Assembly: GCF_005886105.2 (NCBI RefSeq)
Contig: NZ_PNCO02000001.1
Coordinates: 3,427,501 to 3,491,500 of the forward strand
Source of the DNA: Pseudoalteromonas galatheae
GTDB lineage: Bacteria > Pseudomonadota > Gammaproteobacteria > Enterobacterales > Alteromonadaceae
Direction: 5' to 3'
Length of the DNA stretch: 64,000 nucleotides
Position numbers and translations under genes: made by a program. Under the pieces are notes generated by a model. The model searched no databases. It saw only the letters and a list, made by a program, of their open reading frames with translations, and was not told the origin of the DNA. Position 1 is the first letter of the stretch; every line of letters begins with the position of its first letter. This document shows positions 53,439 to 63,665 of this stretch, piece by piece.

Positions 53439-56400
53439 ATGTCATTTTTTAAAACCCCCCTAGCGATTGCTATCGGTGCAGCTGTGATTAGTTTAGCTCA
53501 ACCAGCCAGCGCTGATGATGCTGTTACAGCCGCGCAAGCAGAAGAAAAATCAACTAAAGGCTGGGATGTGCTCAACCCACCAGGCGAAAAGCAAACCATC
53601 ACCATTGATACTAACGAAACCACCTGGAGTAACTTAGATGTTAGTCCTGATGGTAAGCACATCGTCTTTGATATGCTTGGCGACCTTTACATCATGCCAA
53701 TTGGCGGCGGTAAAGCAACAGCACTCACAGCAGATATGGGCTGGAACATTCAACCTAAGTTTTCCCCTGACGGTAAATACATCGCGTTTATCTCTGATCG
53801 CGCAGGCGGTGACAACCTGTGGGTGATGGACGTTGACGGTCAAAATCTACGCCAGGTGTCAAAAGAAGTAAATAACCTTATTCATAACCCGGCATGGTCA
53901 CCAGATGGTCAATATATTGCGGTAAAACAGGGTCAAGTAACAGGCCGTACCATCCCAGCAGGTTCAATACGCATGTATCACATCAGTGGTGGTAAAGGCG
54001 TATTAGTTCGCGAACGTCTGCATGGTACAAGCTCTCAAAAGAACGTTGCAGAACCCGCGTTTTCTCACGACGGTAAAAAAATCTATTACTCAGTTGACGC
54101 AACCTCAGGCGTACGCTGGGAGTATAATAAAAACTCGCTCGACTCTGTTTTTGAAATTCGTAGTTGGGATTTAGCTACAGGTGAAGAAGAAACCGTGATC
54201 CGTGGTGCCGGAGGTGCTATTCGCCCAACCGTTAGCCCTGACGGTAAATCAATTGCGTTTGTTAAGCGCGAAGACAACAGCAACGAAATGGTCAGCGCTT
54301 TATACATCAAAGATTTACGTTCAGGTATTGAGACTCGTGTATATTCAGGGCTTGACCGTGATTTGCAAGAAGCCAATGGTGCACATGGTAACACGCCTTC
54401 TTTTGCTTACACGCCAGATGGTAAATCCCTGGTTTTTTGGGCAAAAGGGGTATTCAACCGCGTCAATATAGAGTCAAAAGAGGTGAGCATCATCCCTACT
54501 CGTGTTGTTGCTGAAAAACAGATTACACCGGCACTGCGTTTTGCTGTGGATGTTGCACCTGATACTTTTAAAATTAAACTCGCGCGCTGGTCGCAAATTT
54601 CTCCAGATGGTGAAACTGCGCTATTCCAAGCGCTTGGCTACCTTTACATAAAAGACATTGAGTCAGGTAAAGTAAGGCGCCTCACTAAACAAACCAACCA
54701 CTTTGAGTTCTACCCAAGCTACTCTCGCGATGGTAAGTCTATCGTCTACACGACGTGGAATGACAAAGACTTAGGCGCGATACGTGTTGTATCTGCAACT
54801 GGCGGTAAGGGTAAAGTGATCACCCAAGAACCAGGTCACTATATCTCCCCTAGTTTTTCACCTGATGGTAAAAACGTGCTATTTAAAAAGGTCACGGGTG
54901 GCTACTTGTTAAGTGGCGATTGGTCAATGCACCCAGGTATTTATCTGATTGATGCCAAAGGCGGCGAAGCAAAGCGCATTATTAAAAATGGTGATAATCC
55001 TCACTTTGGAGCCGACTCAGAGCGCATTTACTTCTCAACAATGAGTGACGAAACACATCGTGAGCTTAAAAGTGTTAACCTCAATGGCCAAGAAGAACGT
55101 AGCCACTTCAAAGGTGATTACGTCTTTGATTTTAAAGTCTCTCCAAACGGCCAATACGTGGCATTTATCGAGCACTTCAATACCTTTGTTGCACCTTTTA
55201 CCAGTACAGGTAAAGCCCTATCAATTAACAAGGGTGAGAAAGCTTTCCCAGTTAAGCAAGTGTCAAAGTACTCTGGTGATTTCCTAAATTGGAAAGCGGA
55301 TAGCAGCGCGCTAACTTGGGCATTTGGTCCCACACTTTATCAACGCAAACTGACTGACACTTTCGCTTTCGTCGATGGTGCATCTGACAACACCGACGAG
55401 CTAACCGCTGAAGGCATTGACTTAAGTTTTGAGCAAAAAGCAGATAAGCCTGAAGGTATGATTGCGCTAGTCGGCGGTAAAGTAGTGACTATGCGTAACG
55501 CTGAGAACGAACAAGAAATCATCGACAATGGTGTTATTCTGATCAAAGAGAATCGCATCGTTGCGGTCGGTAAGCAAGGTGAACTAGACGTTCCTAGCAC
55601 AGCTAAAGTGATGGATATTAGCGGTAAAACCGTGATCCCAGGACTTATCGATGCCCACGCACATGGCAGCTACGGCAGCCGTAACCTGCAACCACAACAG
55701 AACTGGAATCAATACTCAAACTTGAGCTTCGGTGTGACAACTATCCATGATCCTTCCAATGACTCTGGTGAGGTGTTCTCAATGGCTGAGTTGCAAAAAG
55801 CAGGTCTCACCGTGGCCCCAAGAACCTACTCTGTCGGCCGTATCTTATATGCTGGCAATGCACCTGGCTACAAAACACCTATCAGCAACCTTGAAGACGC
55901 TGAATTCCATGTTAAACGTTTAAAAGACGCAGGCGCTATTTCGGTGAAGAGTTACAATCACCCTCGTCGTGAGACGCGTCAACAAGTGTTGGAGGCGGCA
56001 AAAAACATGGAAATCATGGTTGTACCTGAAGGTGGCTCAAAATTCCAACACAACATGAACATGATAATCGATGGTCACACAGGTGTTGAACATGCCTTAC
56101 CGATTGCGAATATTTACTCTGATATCGAACAAATGTGGGGGCAAACAAACGTTGGCTTTACTCCGACTTTTGCTGTTGCCTACGGCGGTATTGCTGGTGA
56201 AGAATATTGGTATCATCACACCAATGTATGGGAAAACGAGCGCTTGATGAGCTTTGTTCCTGAATATATAGTCAAACCAAGGTCAATTCGCCCAAGCAAA
56301 GCGCCTGAACGTCACTACAACCACATTAATGTCGCTAAAACTGCGAAACAGTTGCGTGATAAAGGTGTTACTGTACACATTGGTGCTCACGGCCAACGGG

Positions 56401-56777
56401 AAGGTTTAGCAGCACATTGGGAGTTATGGTCAATGGCCCAAGGTGGCTTTACCCCATGGCAGGCGCTTCGTAGTGGTACTATCGATGGCGCGAGATATTT
56501 AGGGCTAGATCGCGACCTTGGCACGATTGAACAAGGGAAACTAGCTGACCTTGCCATCATTGATGGAGATGTACTTTCTAATATTCGTGAATCAGAAAAA
56601 GTTGCCTACACCGTGATCAATGGCCGTATCTATGATGCAGCGACCATGAATGAAATTGGTAACTATGATAATAAACGCCAGCCTTTCTTCTTTGAAAATG
56701 GCGTACAAACACAAATGCACCCAGCAACCGCTGAGTACATGGAAGAAAAAGCCCATACCTATCACTGGAAACATTAA
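53439..56777 (+). CDS. TolB-like propeller fused to an amidohydrolase
   Basis: The 1112-residue exported protein has a signal peptide (to about residue 25, QPASADD). Residues about 60-640 hold WD40-like/PD40 repeats (NLDVSPDGKHIVFDMLGDLY; PKFSPDGKYIAFISDRAGGD; PSFSPDGKNVLFKK). Residues about 670-1090 form an amidohydrolase of the imidazolonepropionase-like group: HAHGS (metal HxH), KSYNHPRRETRQ (Lys), GVEHALPI (His), HIGAHGQREGL and GTIEQGKLADLAIIDGD. Relatives are annotated as secreted dipeptidase- or prolidase-like hydrolases. The true substrate is unknown. Confidence 0.85.
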   Translation: MSFFKTPLAIAIGAAVISLAQPASADDAVTAAQAEEKSTKGWDVLNPPGEKQTITIDTNETTWSNLDVSPDGKHIVFDMLGDLYIMPIGGGKATALTADMGWNIQPKFSPDGKYIAFISDRAGGDNLWVMDVDGQNLRQVSKEVNNLIHNPAWSPDGQYIAVKQGQVTGRTIPAGSIRMYHISGGKGVLVRERLHGTSSQKNVAEPAFSHDGKKIYYSVDATSGVRWEYNKNSLDSVFEIRSWDLATGEEETVIRGAGGAIRPTVSPDGKSIAFVKREDNSNEMVSALYIKDLRSGIETRVYSGLDRDLQEANGAHGNTPSFAYTPDGKSLVFWAKGVFNRVNIESKEVSIIPTRVVAEKQITPALRFAVDVAPDTFKIKLARWSQISPDGETALFQALGYLYIKDIESGKVRRLTKQTNHFEFYPSYSRDGKSIVYTTWNDKDLGAIRVVSATGGKGKVITQEPGHYISPSFSPDGKNVLFKKVTGGYLLSGDWSMHPGIYLIDAKGGEAKRIIKNGDNPHFGADSERIYFSTMSDETHRELKSVNLNGQEERSHFKGDYVFDFKVSPNGQYVAFIEHFNTFVAPFTSTGKALSINKGEKAFPVKQVSKYSGDFLNWKADSSALTWAFGPTLYQRKLTDTFAFVDGASDNTDELTAEGIDLSFEQKADKPEGMIALVGGKVVTMRNAENEQEIIDNGVILIKENRIVAVGKQGELDVPSTAKVMDISGKTVIPGLIDAHAHGSYGSRNLQPQQNWNQYSNLSFGVTTIHDPSNDSGEVFSMAELQKAGLTVAPRTYSVGRILYAGNAPGYKTPISNLEDAEFHVKRLKDAGAISVKSYNHPRRETRQQVLEAAKNMEIMVVPEGGSKFQHNMNMIIDGHTGVEHALPIANIYSDIEQMWGQTNVGFTPTFAVAYGGIAGEEYWYHHTNVWENERLMSFVPEYIVKPRSIRPSKAPERHYNHINVAKTAKQLRDKGVTVHIGAHGQREGLAAHWELWSMAQGGFTPWQALRSGTIDGARYLGLDRDLGTIEQGKLADLAIIDGDVLSNIRESEKVAYTVINGRIYDAATMNEIGNYDNKRQPFFFENGVQTQMHPATAEYMEEKAHTYHWKH

Positions 56778-56846
56778 TACCAATTGAATTAATTCTCTAA
56801 TCAATTTGAAGGGTGAAATAGATCATTTACTTAATACAACTGGTAT
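56777..56846. repeat. Small element with inverted ends ATACCAATTG/CAACTGGTAT
   Basis: A 70-bp stretch right after the amidohydrolase stop starts with ATACCAATTG and ends with CAACTGGTAT (nine of ten bases complementary). Short repeats of this sort with ATACCAATT ends are common in Alteromonadales genomes. No second copy was noticed in this window. Confidence 0.45.
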
Positions 56847-56882
56847 AAAGTCTCGCTCTTGTAAAAGAGAAAGGTTAAATGT

Positions 56883-56920
56883 AAAAGCTCGGCCATAAAG
56901 ATAGCCGAGCTTTTTTCTTT
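56883..56920 (+). terminator. Intrinsic terminator
   Basis: AAAAGCTCGGC and GCCGAGCTTTT arms with a 10-nt loop and a T-rich tail (TTTTTTCTTTTTT). It probably ends the amidohydrolase transcript. Confidence 0.9.
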
Positions 56921-56988
56921 TTTGTCTAGATCTTAACCAATACTGTTCTATGCTGTTATAGGTACCTCCAGCAACAGGGAATTAGGTT

Positions 56989-59900
56989 ATGTCCGGGTTT
57001 TCACAGTTCTTTAGCTCTCTTAATTTAACTAAAAAGCTGATTTTTGCATTTCTAATCGTCGCCCTCGTGCCACTAATAGTGATTATTTCTATTGCACTTT
57101 ATACCGCATCAAATGCCATGACAGCGCAAGTATATTCACAACTTGGAGCAGTGAGTGAGATTAAAAAAAGTGCGGTTAACCGCTATTTTGAGACCGTTGA
57201 GGATAAGCTGAATGCCTTTACGGCAAATCCATTGCTTCCCGTGATCGCACAAGAGTTCATTACCAGCTTTCCAAGCGCCCAAGGCGATACAAACTATGTC
57301 AAGCTATCTCGATTTTACGATGAAGTGTTCGTACCTAAGTTTAATCAAGAAAACCCAGAGGACACCAGTACCGAAAAACTAATCAGTAATATTTCAGAGT
57401 CAGGTCTTGCACTGCAAGCACGCTACCTAGCCAGTAATCTCTACCCTGTTGGCGAGAAATATAAGTTTATTGAAACTGGGCATTTAGATAGTTATGACTT
57501 AGCTCACCGTAGCTATCATCCGTACATGTTGAACATCGCCGACATCTACGAGTTTTACGATATCTTTATTATTGACCCTCGCAACGGCAATATTGTCTAT
57601 TCTGTATTTAAAGAAGTTGATTTTGCTACATCACTAGAGTCAGGTCCCTATGCCAATAGTAATTTAGCTTCTCTTTATCGAGAACTAAAAAACTCAACCG
57701 ATCCAACAATCAGTACATTTGCCGATTATAAACAATACCTCCCTTCTTATAATGCGCCCGCTAGTTTTATCGCTAAACCCATAGTGGTTAATGGTCAAAC
57801 CGTTGCAATTGTTGCTGCACAATTATCTATTGATGCCATCAACACTATCATGACCGAACGAGAGGGCTTGGGAGGAAGTGGTGAAACCTACTTAGTCGGT
57901 CCTGAGGGCCTAATGCGCTCTGATTCCTTCTTAGACCCACAAAACCACTCAGTGGTAAATTCATTCCGATATCCTGAGCGCGGCAAAGTAGCAACATTTG
58001 CGGTCTCTCAAGCATTGAATAATAAATCTGGACAACAAGTTATTCAGGACTATAACGGCGAAGCCGTGTTATCTGCTTATACACCGGTAGAGGTCTTTAA
58101 TACCCGTTGGGCGCTACTTGCCGAGATGGACGAGTCAGAAGCATTCGCTTCCGTCACTTCACTCTCTCAATATCTGATGATTATTTTAGCCGTTACTATC
58201 GTATTAGTACTAATCGTCGCCTACTGGTTCTCAAAAACGCTCACAAAACCCGTCCACGAATTGGTGGAAACCATGAAGTTGGTTGAACAGGAAGGCAACT
58301 TTTCTTTGCGAGCCCCCATTCGAAGTCATGATGAAATAGGCAACAGTGCACAAGCATTTAATTCATTACTGGATGCGTTGCAGCTTTCTATCACAGAAGC
58401 TAACCGCGTCATGAATCAAATGGCATCGGGCAAGTTTGAAGAGCGTATAAAAGTACCTTGTCGAGGCGAACTAGAAACCCTAAAAGATGCCACTAACCAC
58501 TGCGCCAATACCTTAAGTCGAGCTATTTCTGAGCTTAATGAAATTTCCATTGATATGGCAAATGGTCAGTTTGATACCAAACTCAGCGCTCCGATGTCTG
58601 GCGACTTAGACCTGCTCAAAAATAATATCAATGATTCCTTGTCTTCGATTAATTCAACCATGAACGGTATAGTTCATGTGATGGCCAATATTGAGCAAGG
58701 TAACTTTAAGGAACAAGTAACCGTACCCGCTAAAGGAAAATTAGCACAACTCAAAGATTCGGTAAATAATTCCGTACGTAGCCTTAGCAGCGCGATTGAC
58801 GGTATCAGCACGATTATGTCTGCACTGCGTCAAGGCAACTTCTCTGCGCAACTTGATGCTCCACTCGCAGGCCAATTAGAGACGTTAAAACAAGATATCA
58901 ACTCCAGCATGGCAAACCTAGACGGAGTGATGAAAGAGATCGGCGCTGTAATGGCCGGTGTCAGCAATGGCGACTTTAAACAACAGGTAGATGTAGTAGC
59001 AACAGGCCAACTAGCTCAACTTAAAGATGATATCAATGCTTCCGTCACCGCCGTTGATGTTGCTATCTCAGAAATCTCAACAGTGATGATGGCAATTAGT
59101 CATGGTCGATTTGATCGCACCATTCAATCTGCGATGTCTGGCCAGCTTGACAATCTTAAAGGTGATATCAACCGTTCAGTCGAGAACCTAAATCAAGTTA
59201 TTGAAGAACTCGGCAGTGTAATGGGTGCAATGTCCGAAGGTAACTTTAGCCAAAAAATAGAGTTACAACTACAAGGTCAATTACAGCAACTAAAAGAAGA
59301 CGTAAACGGCTCGACCTCACAAGTTTCAGATGCTATCTCAGAAGTCAGTAGTGTGTTGGCGAATGTTGCTAAGGGCGATTTAAGTAATAAAGTGGATGGT
59401 AAATATTTTGGCGTGTTTAAATCTCTTCAAGAGGACACCAATACCACAATTCAAAAGCTCACCAGTGTCATTGAAGGGATCCAAGCCGCAGCAAACTATG
59501 TTGCCCAAAGTGCTGGAGAAATAGCGGCGAGTAACACCGAAATCAGCCAACGCACAGAAGAGCAAGCAGCAAACTTAGAAGAAGCTAGTGCCAGCACTGG
59601 CAATATGCTAGATGAGCTTACTAAGGTTTCAAACCAATCAGGTGATGCCGTAGGACTGGCAACAAACGCAGAAAACATAGCCAAAGAAGGGGGCAATTTA
59701 TCTGCCCAAACCGTAGCCGCTATCATTGAGGTGAACAAAGCCAGTAAAGACATTAATGAAATTGTATCCGTGATTGATGGGCTTGCGTTTCAAACCAACC
59801 TACTGGCACTTAATGCCGCCGTCGAAGCGGCACGAGCGGGAGAAAATGGCCGCGGCTTTGCCGTCGTTGCAAATGAGGTGCGGGAACTAGCAGGGCGCAG

Positions 59901-60291
59901 CGCCGCCTCTGCAAAGCAAATTAAAGAAATTATATCTAACAGTAATCAGAAGGTAGAGCAAGGTACTGAGCTTGCGAATAGTTCTGGTGAAAAGCTGCAA
60001 CAAATCGTTGGTGCAGTGAGTGATGTAAATAACAACATCATTAAAATCAATGAATCGACCTCAATGCAGCAGCAAGCCATCAAAGAAGTGGATTTGGTGG
60101 TGCAACGACTGACGGATCTTATTCAAGAAAACTCTGCAATTACCGAAGAAACAATGGCAGCGGCAAGACAAATGGCCGAGCAAGCCCACGAAATGCGCAC
60201 CCAGTTGAGCTATTTCCGTTTATCAAAAAATGATTACAGCGCCACTGGCAGAGAAGGTGAATTGCTTGTGCATCAATATAATGCATCTTAG
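56989..60291 (+). CDS. Methyl-accepting chemotaxis protein with poly-HAMP array
   Basis: The 1100-residue receptor has a membrane span near the N-terminus ([20 protein letters not shown]), a long periplasmic ligand domain (about 40-385, dCache-like, with [15 protein letters not shown]), and a second span (about 394-415). A canonical HAMP follows, then eight 45-residue HAMP-like units (about 470-835) with the repeated pattern M-x4-G-x-F-x9-G-x-L-x2-LK-x3-N. The signalling domain ends the protein ([20 protein letters not shown], then [19 protein letters not shown]). No CheR-docking pentapeptide. It should tune the flagellar motor or another Che pathway. Confidence 0.92.
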   Translation: MSGFSQFFSSLNLTKKLIFAFLIVALVPLIVIISIALYTASNAMTAQVYSQLGAVSEIKKSAVNRYFETVEDKLNAFTANPLLPVIAQEFITSFPSAQGDTNYVKLSRFYDEVFVPKFNQENPEDTSTEKLISNISESGLALQARYLASNLYPVGEKYKFIETGHLDSYDLAHRSYHPYMLNIADIYEFYDIFIIDPRNGNIVYSVFKEVDFATSLESGPYANSNLASLYRELKNSTDPTISTFADYKQYLPSYNAPASFIAKPIVVNGQTVAIVAAQLSIDAINTIMTEREGLGGSGETYLVGPEGLMRSDSFLDPQNHSVVNSFRYPERGKVATFAVSQALNNKSGQQVIQDYNGEAVLSAYTPVEVFNTRWALLAEMDESEAFASVTSLSQYLMIILAVTIVLVLIVAYWFSKTLTKPVHELVETMKLVEQEGNFSLRAPIRSHDEIGNSAQAFNSLLDALQLSITEANRVMNQMASGKFEERIKVPCRGELETLKDATNHCANTLSRAISELNEISIDMANGQFDTKLSAPMSGDLDLLKNNINDSLSSINSTMNGIVHVMANIEQGNFKEQVTVPAKGKLAQLKDSVNNSVRSLSSAIDGISTIMSALRQGNFSAQLDAPLAGQLETLKQDINSSMANLDGVMKEIGAVMAGVSNGDFKQQVDVVATGQLAQLKDDINASVTAVDVAISEISTVMMAISHGRFDRTIQSAMSGQLDNLKGDINRSVENLNQVIEELGSVMGAMSEGNFSQKIELQLQGQLQQLKEDVNGSTSQVSDAISEVSSVLANVAKGDLSNKVDGKYFGVFKSLQEDTNTTIQKLTSVIEGIQAAANYVAQSAGEIAASNTEISQRTEEQAANLEEASASTGNMLDELTKVSNQSGDAVGLATNAENIAKEGGNLSAQTVAAIIEVNKASKDINEIVSVIDGLAFQTNLLALNAAVEAARAGENGRGFAVVANEVRELAGRSAASAKQIKEIISNSNQKVEQGTELANSSGEKLQQIVGAVSDVNNNIIKINESTSMQQQAIKEVDLVVQRLTDLIQENSAITEETMAAARQMAEQAHEMRTQLSYFRLSKNDYSATGREGELLVHQYNAS

Positions 60292-60315
60292 AACCTGTTG
60301 AGTTTCGAGTTAGAG

Positions 60316-60346
60316 CATGCCCAACTAAGCCTTTTAGTTGGGCATG
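60316..60346. terminator. Hairpin between convergent genes
   Basis: Thirteen-base arms CATGCCCAACTAA and TTAGTTGGGCATG with a 5-nt loop stand between the chemoreceptor and yafV. No strong T-run on either side. Confidence 0.55.
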
Positions 60347-60367
60347 TTATGCATGTACCAATGTGTA

Positions 60368-61138
60368 TTATGCCAGCGTAAATTTATCCGCATCGAGATG
60401 GGCTGGAAATTTAGCTTTATACTGCTGCAAGTCGCTCAGTTTTAGCTTTACGGTAATAACTTCTGCTTGGTCATCTGCTGCCGAAACAAGACTATTACCA
60501 TTGAAGTCAATCGCTTTTGTACCACCATTATGCGCGGTGCCATACCCATCTTCACCTACGCGATTTACCGCAAGCACAAAGCACTGATTCTCGATTGCAC
60601 GAGCAGCCAGTAGAGTATCCCAATGATTTCGGCGTGCCGCTGGCCAGTTTGCAATATTAATCATAACCTCATAATCATTCTGATTACGCTGAAATACAGG
60701 GAAACGTAAGTCATAGCAGATCTGCGGTAAGAATTTTATGCCTTTTAATTCGAACACTTCACGGTGCTCACCAGCAACCACAAAATCCCCCTCATTACCT
60801 AAACAGAATAAGTGTCTTTTGTCATAATGAAGTATCTCTCCATCCGGTTGGCACCACACCATACGGTTGGCCTTTTTATCTCCTTGCGGAACCAATATGC
60901 TGCCCGCAACAACAGCTTCAAAGCGCTGAGCACATTGCTGTAAAAACTCGATGGCTGCATCAGCATAACGCTCAACACCCAGCTCTTTTACGGCGAAGCC
61001 GGTAGCAAATGTCTCTGGTAGCAAAATTAAATCGCTTGGCTCAACATTTTCTAGCAAACGTTCAATATGGGTAAAGTTGGCCTCAGGTGAAAGCCATTGG
61101 ATATCTGTTTGAACAAGAGTAACGGTTAAAGTTGACAT
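60368..61138 (-). CDS. yafV: Carbon-nitrogen hydrolase, omega-amidase type (YafV-like)
   Basis: The 256-residue protein has the nitrilase catalytic triad: Glu42 (LILLPETFATGF), Lys107 (HYDKRHLFCLGNEG) and Cys141 (PQICYDLRFPVF). The sequence is of the YafV/Nit2 kind, which hydrolyses the alpha-keto amides formed when glutamine is the amino donor in transamination. Its ATG lies inside the end of ybdL (13-bp overlap), so the two are co-translated. Together they would complete the last step of methionine salvage with glutamine as donor. Confidence 0.88.
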   Translation of the reverse strand: MSTLTVTLVQTDIQWLSPEANFTHIERLLENVEPSDLILLPETFATGFAVKELGVERYADAAIEFLQQCAQRFEAVVAGSILVPQGDKKANRMVWCQPDGEILHYDKRHLFCLGNEGDFVVAGEHREVFELKGIKFLPQICYDLRFPVFQRNQNDYEVMINIANWPAARRNHWDTLLAARAIENQCFVLAVNRVGEDGYGTAHNGGTKAIDFNGNSLVSAADDQAEVITVKLKLSDLQQYKAKFPAHLDADKFTLA

Positions 61139-62265
61139 AAGCGTTTTGCAGCCTCTTCTAATGTCTTATTTTCCTTAGCAAAGCATAATCGAATGACCTT
61201 GTCTTCAGATGCTTGTTGGTAAAAAACACTGAGTGGCACTGCCGCCACCCCAACCTCTTCCACCAGATAGCGACAAAAGGCAACATCATCAAGATCAGAA
61301 ATTTCACTGTAATCCAAAAGCAAAAAATAAGTCCCTTCACTTGGCAACAAAGTAAATCGGCTTGACGCTAACGCCTTAACCAGAACATCGCGTTTTTGTT
61401 GATAAAATCCACTCAGCTCATCAACGTGCTCAGGATGTTCAGCAAGCATATCTGCCAATGCAAGTTGTGCCGGAGTGAAGCTTGAGAATGTTACATACTG
61501 ATGGATCTTTCTAAACTCAACAGTCATTTGCTTTGGCGCCACACAGTAGCCCATTTTCCAGCCTGTACTATGAAAAGTTTTACCAAAGCTTGAGATCACA
61601 AACGCACGCTCAAACAATACAGGATCAGTTAATGCGCTCAAATGGGGCAAACCATCAAAGGTAATATGCTCGTATACTTCATCACTGATCAATAACAAGT
61701 CATGCTGATTTAGCAACTGTTTCAGCTGCGCTATATCTGACGGCTTCAGCGTTTTAGCCGTCGGATTATGCGGTGTATTGATGATAATAGCACGGGTATT
61801 TGGGTTGATACTCGCTGCGACTTGCTGCCAATCAATTTGGTAATGCGGTGCAGTCAACGCGATGTGCACGGCTTTCCCCCCAGCCAGTTCAATTGCTGGC
61901 TCATAAGAGTCGTAAGCTGGATCAAATACAATAACTTCGTCCCCTTCAGATACTATCGCCTGAATTGCCACGAAGAGTGCTTCCGTTGCGCCCGAGGTCA
62001 CCGTGATCTGTTCTTGTCCTGAAACATTCACCTGATAACGACGTTCAATTAATGCCGCAACTTGTGCTTGCAAGCTCGGTACGCCAGCAGAAGGCGAATA
62101 CTGGTTTTGACCTTCGCCAACATAGTGGCTCAGTTGTGATTTGAGGTAATCAGGCGCATCAAACTCCGGAAAGCCTTGCGATAGGTTGATCGCACCATGC
62201 TCATTCGCTAATGCCGTCATTTGGCTAAATATGCTAATTCCAACCTGAGGTAATTTACTTTTCAC
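61126..62265 (-). CDS. ybdL: Methionine aminotransferase (YbdL-like)
   Basis: The 379-residue fold-type I PLP enzyme has AINLSQGFPEFDAP, SGATEALFVAIQA, NTPHNPTAKTL, ISDEVYEHITFDG and Lys229 (VISSFGKTFHSTGWKMGY) for the Schiff base. YbdL prefers methionine and its keto acid, so it can convert 4-methylthio-2-oxobutyrate to methionine. It is upstream of yafV in the same operon and divergent from mtnB, with MetJ-like boxes between. Annotation is from family likeness; kynurenine aminotransferase relatives share the fold. Confidence 0.87.
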   Translation of the reverse strand: MKSKLPQVGISIFSQMTALANEHGAINLSQGFPEFDAPDYLKSQLSHYVGEGQNQYSPSAGVPSLQAQVAALIERRYQVNVSGQEQITVTSGATEALFVAIQAIVSEGDEVIVFDPAYDSYEPAIELAGGKAVHIALTAPHYQIDWQQVAASINPNTRAIIINTPHNPTAKTLKPSDIAQLKQLLNQHDLLLISDEVYEHITFDGLPHLSALTDPVLFERAFVISSFGKTFHSTGWKMGYCVAPKQMTVEFRKIHQYVTFSSFTPAQLALADMLAEHPEHVDELSGFYQQKRDVLVKALASSRFTLLPSEGTYFLLLDYSEISDLDDVAFCRYLVEEVGVAAVPLSVFYQQASEDKVIRLCFAKENKTLEEAAKRLCQL

Positions 62266-62323
62266 TGCAACACTCTCTTTCTTATGGTGCTAATCGTGAG
62301 TGGATGCTATCATTGCTTAAAAT

Positions 62324-62347
62324 AGATGTATAGCCGTCCAAACGCAT
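62324..62347. promoter_or_regulatory. Three tandem MetJ-like boxes
   Basis: AGATGTAT, AGCCGTCC and AAACGCAT lie head to tail; against the AGACGTCT met-box consensus they match at 6, 6 and 5 of 8 bases. The site is between ybdL and mtnB, the expected place for joint control of both arms by MetJ with S-adenosylmethionine. Tandem met boxes often are individually weak, but the match is modest. Confidence 0.55.
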
Positions 62348-62367
62348 TTGATATATAGGTGTTAACT

Positions 62368-62982
62368 ATGCACACACAAGCCGCAAAACTCGCGCTTATC
62401 GAAGCAGGAGCTTGGGTTGCTCAGCAAGGCTGGGTTCCCGCGACTGGTGGTAATTTCTCTATCAAAACAGACTCTGGCTTTGTTGTCACGGCCAGCGGCT
62501 TTGATAAAGGTAAATTAACACCAGAACAATTTCTGGAATTAGACACCACAGGCACCATCATTGCTGGTGGTGGCAAGCCTTCAGCCGAAACCGCATTACA
62601 CCTAAAATTATATGAATTATGCGCGGGTGCACAGTGCATATTACACACTCATTCCGTTGCTGCGACGGTGTTATCGCGATTTATTCAAGGCGAGCAATTT
62701 CAGATCTGTGGTTATGAAATGCAAAAGTCACTGTCTGGCATTCAATCGCATGAAGAAACCTTATCCATTGCTATTTTTGATAACGATCAGGATATAGAGC
62801 GGCTAGCACAGCGCGTGGCGCAATCTCATCAAACTACACCGGTTATACACGGTGTATTGATCCGAGGTCACGGGTTATACGCAGTGGGCCGTACAGTGCA
62901 AGAAACGCGTCGTCATATTGAGGGCTTAGAGTTTTTATTTGCCTGCGAATTAGAACGCATTAAATTGGAGGGGCGCCAATGA
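62368..62982 (+). CDS. mtnB: Methylthioribulose-1-phosphate dehydratase
   Basis: From ATG 62368 (MHTQAAKLALIEAGAWVAQQ) the product has 204 residues; a GTG three codons upstream is less likely. It is a class II aldolase-fold enzyme: ATGGNFSIKTDSGFVVTASG, LHTHSVAATVLSRF (zinc ligands) and VLIRGHGLYAVGRTVQE. It converts methylthioribulose 1-phosphate to the diketone. It overlaps mtnC by 4 nt. mtnA and mtnK are not in the window. Confidence 0.94.
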   Translation: MHTQAAKLALIEAGAWVAQQGWVPATGGNFSIKTDSGFVVTASGFDKGKLTPEQFLELDTTGTIIAGGGKPSAETALHLKLYELCAGAQCILHTHSVAATVLSRFIQGEQFQICGYEMQKSLSGIQSHEETLSIAIFDNDQDIERLAQRVAQSHQTTPVIHGVLIRGHGLYAVGRTVQETRRHIEGLEFLFACELERIKLEGRQ

Positions 62983-63665
62983 TCAAAGCCATTTTAACAG
63001 ATATTGAAGGGACAATTACCCGCATCTCATTTGTTAAAGAGATACTATTCCCGTATGCTGCTGCGCATTTACCGCAATTTATTCGCGACCATCAGCATGA
63101 CGCCGCCGTTACCGAGCAAATTAGTGCCGTCAGAGCAGAATTGGATAATACTAACGCTGATATTGATACCGTGATTGCCGCGCTACTTGAGTGGATCGCC
63201 GCTGATAAAAAAATCACGCCATTAAAACAGCTACAGGGTCTCGTTTGGCAGTTTGGCTATACAAACGGCGATTTTACCGGACATTTGTATGAAGATGCCT
63301 ACCAGTTTTTAACACAACAAAAAGCGAATGGCCGCGACCTCTACGTATATTCGTCGGGTTCTGTGAAAGCGCAGCAGCTACTATTTGCCCACTCAGACTA
63401 TGGTGATATTCGCCCGCTATTTAGTGACTACTTTGATACTAAAGTGGGTGCCAAGCAGGAAATTTCGGCGTATCAGAATATTATTGCAACCCTACCGTAT
63501 GAAGCGGATCAAATCCTCTTTTTAAGCGATATCGTAGCCGAGCTAGACGCGGCAAAGGCCGCTGGCATGCAAACATTACAACTGTTTAGAGATGCACAAG
63601 CAACATCACCTGAACATCCAGTTATATCAAGCTTTGACCATTTTGATGAAGGGGCATTTTCATGA
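62979..63665 (+). CDS. mtnC: Enolase-phosphatase E1
   Basis: The 228-residue HAD-family enzyme has the nucleophile Asp8 and Glu10 (IKAILTDIEGTITRISFVKE), YVYSSGSVKAQQLLFAHS and ILFLSDIVAELDAAKAAGM. It enolises and dephosphorylates the diketone intermediate. Both ends overlap neighbours by 4 nt (mtnB and mtnD), so the three genes form a tightly coupled unit. Confidence 0.95.
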   Translation: MIKAILTDIEGTITRISFVKEILFPYAAAHLPQFIRDHQHDAAVTEQISAVRAELDNTNADIDTVIAALLEWIAADKKITPLKQLQGLVWQFGYTNGDFTGHLYEDAYQFLTQQKANGRDLYVYSSGSVKAQQLLFAHSDYGDIRPLFSDYFDTKVGAKQEISAYQNIIATLPYEADQILFLSDIVAELDAAKAAGMQTLQLFRDAQATSPEHPVISSFDHFDEGAFS

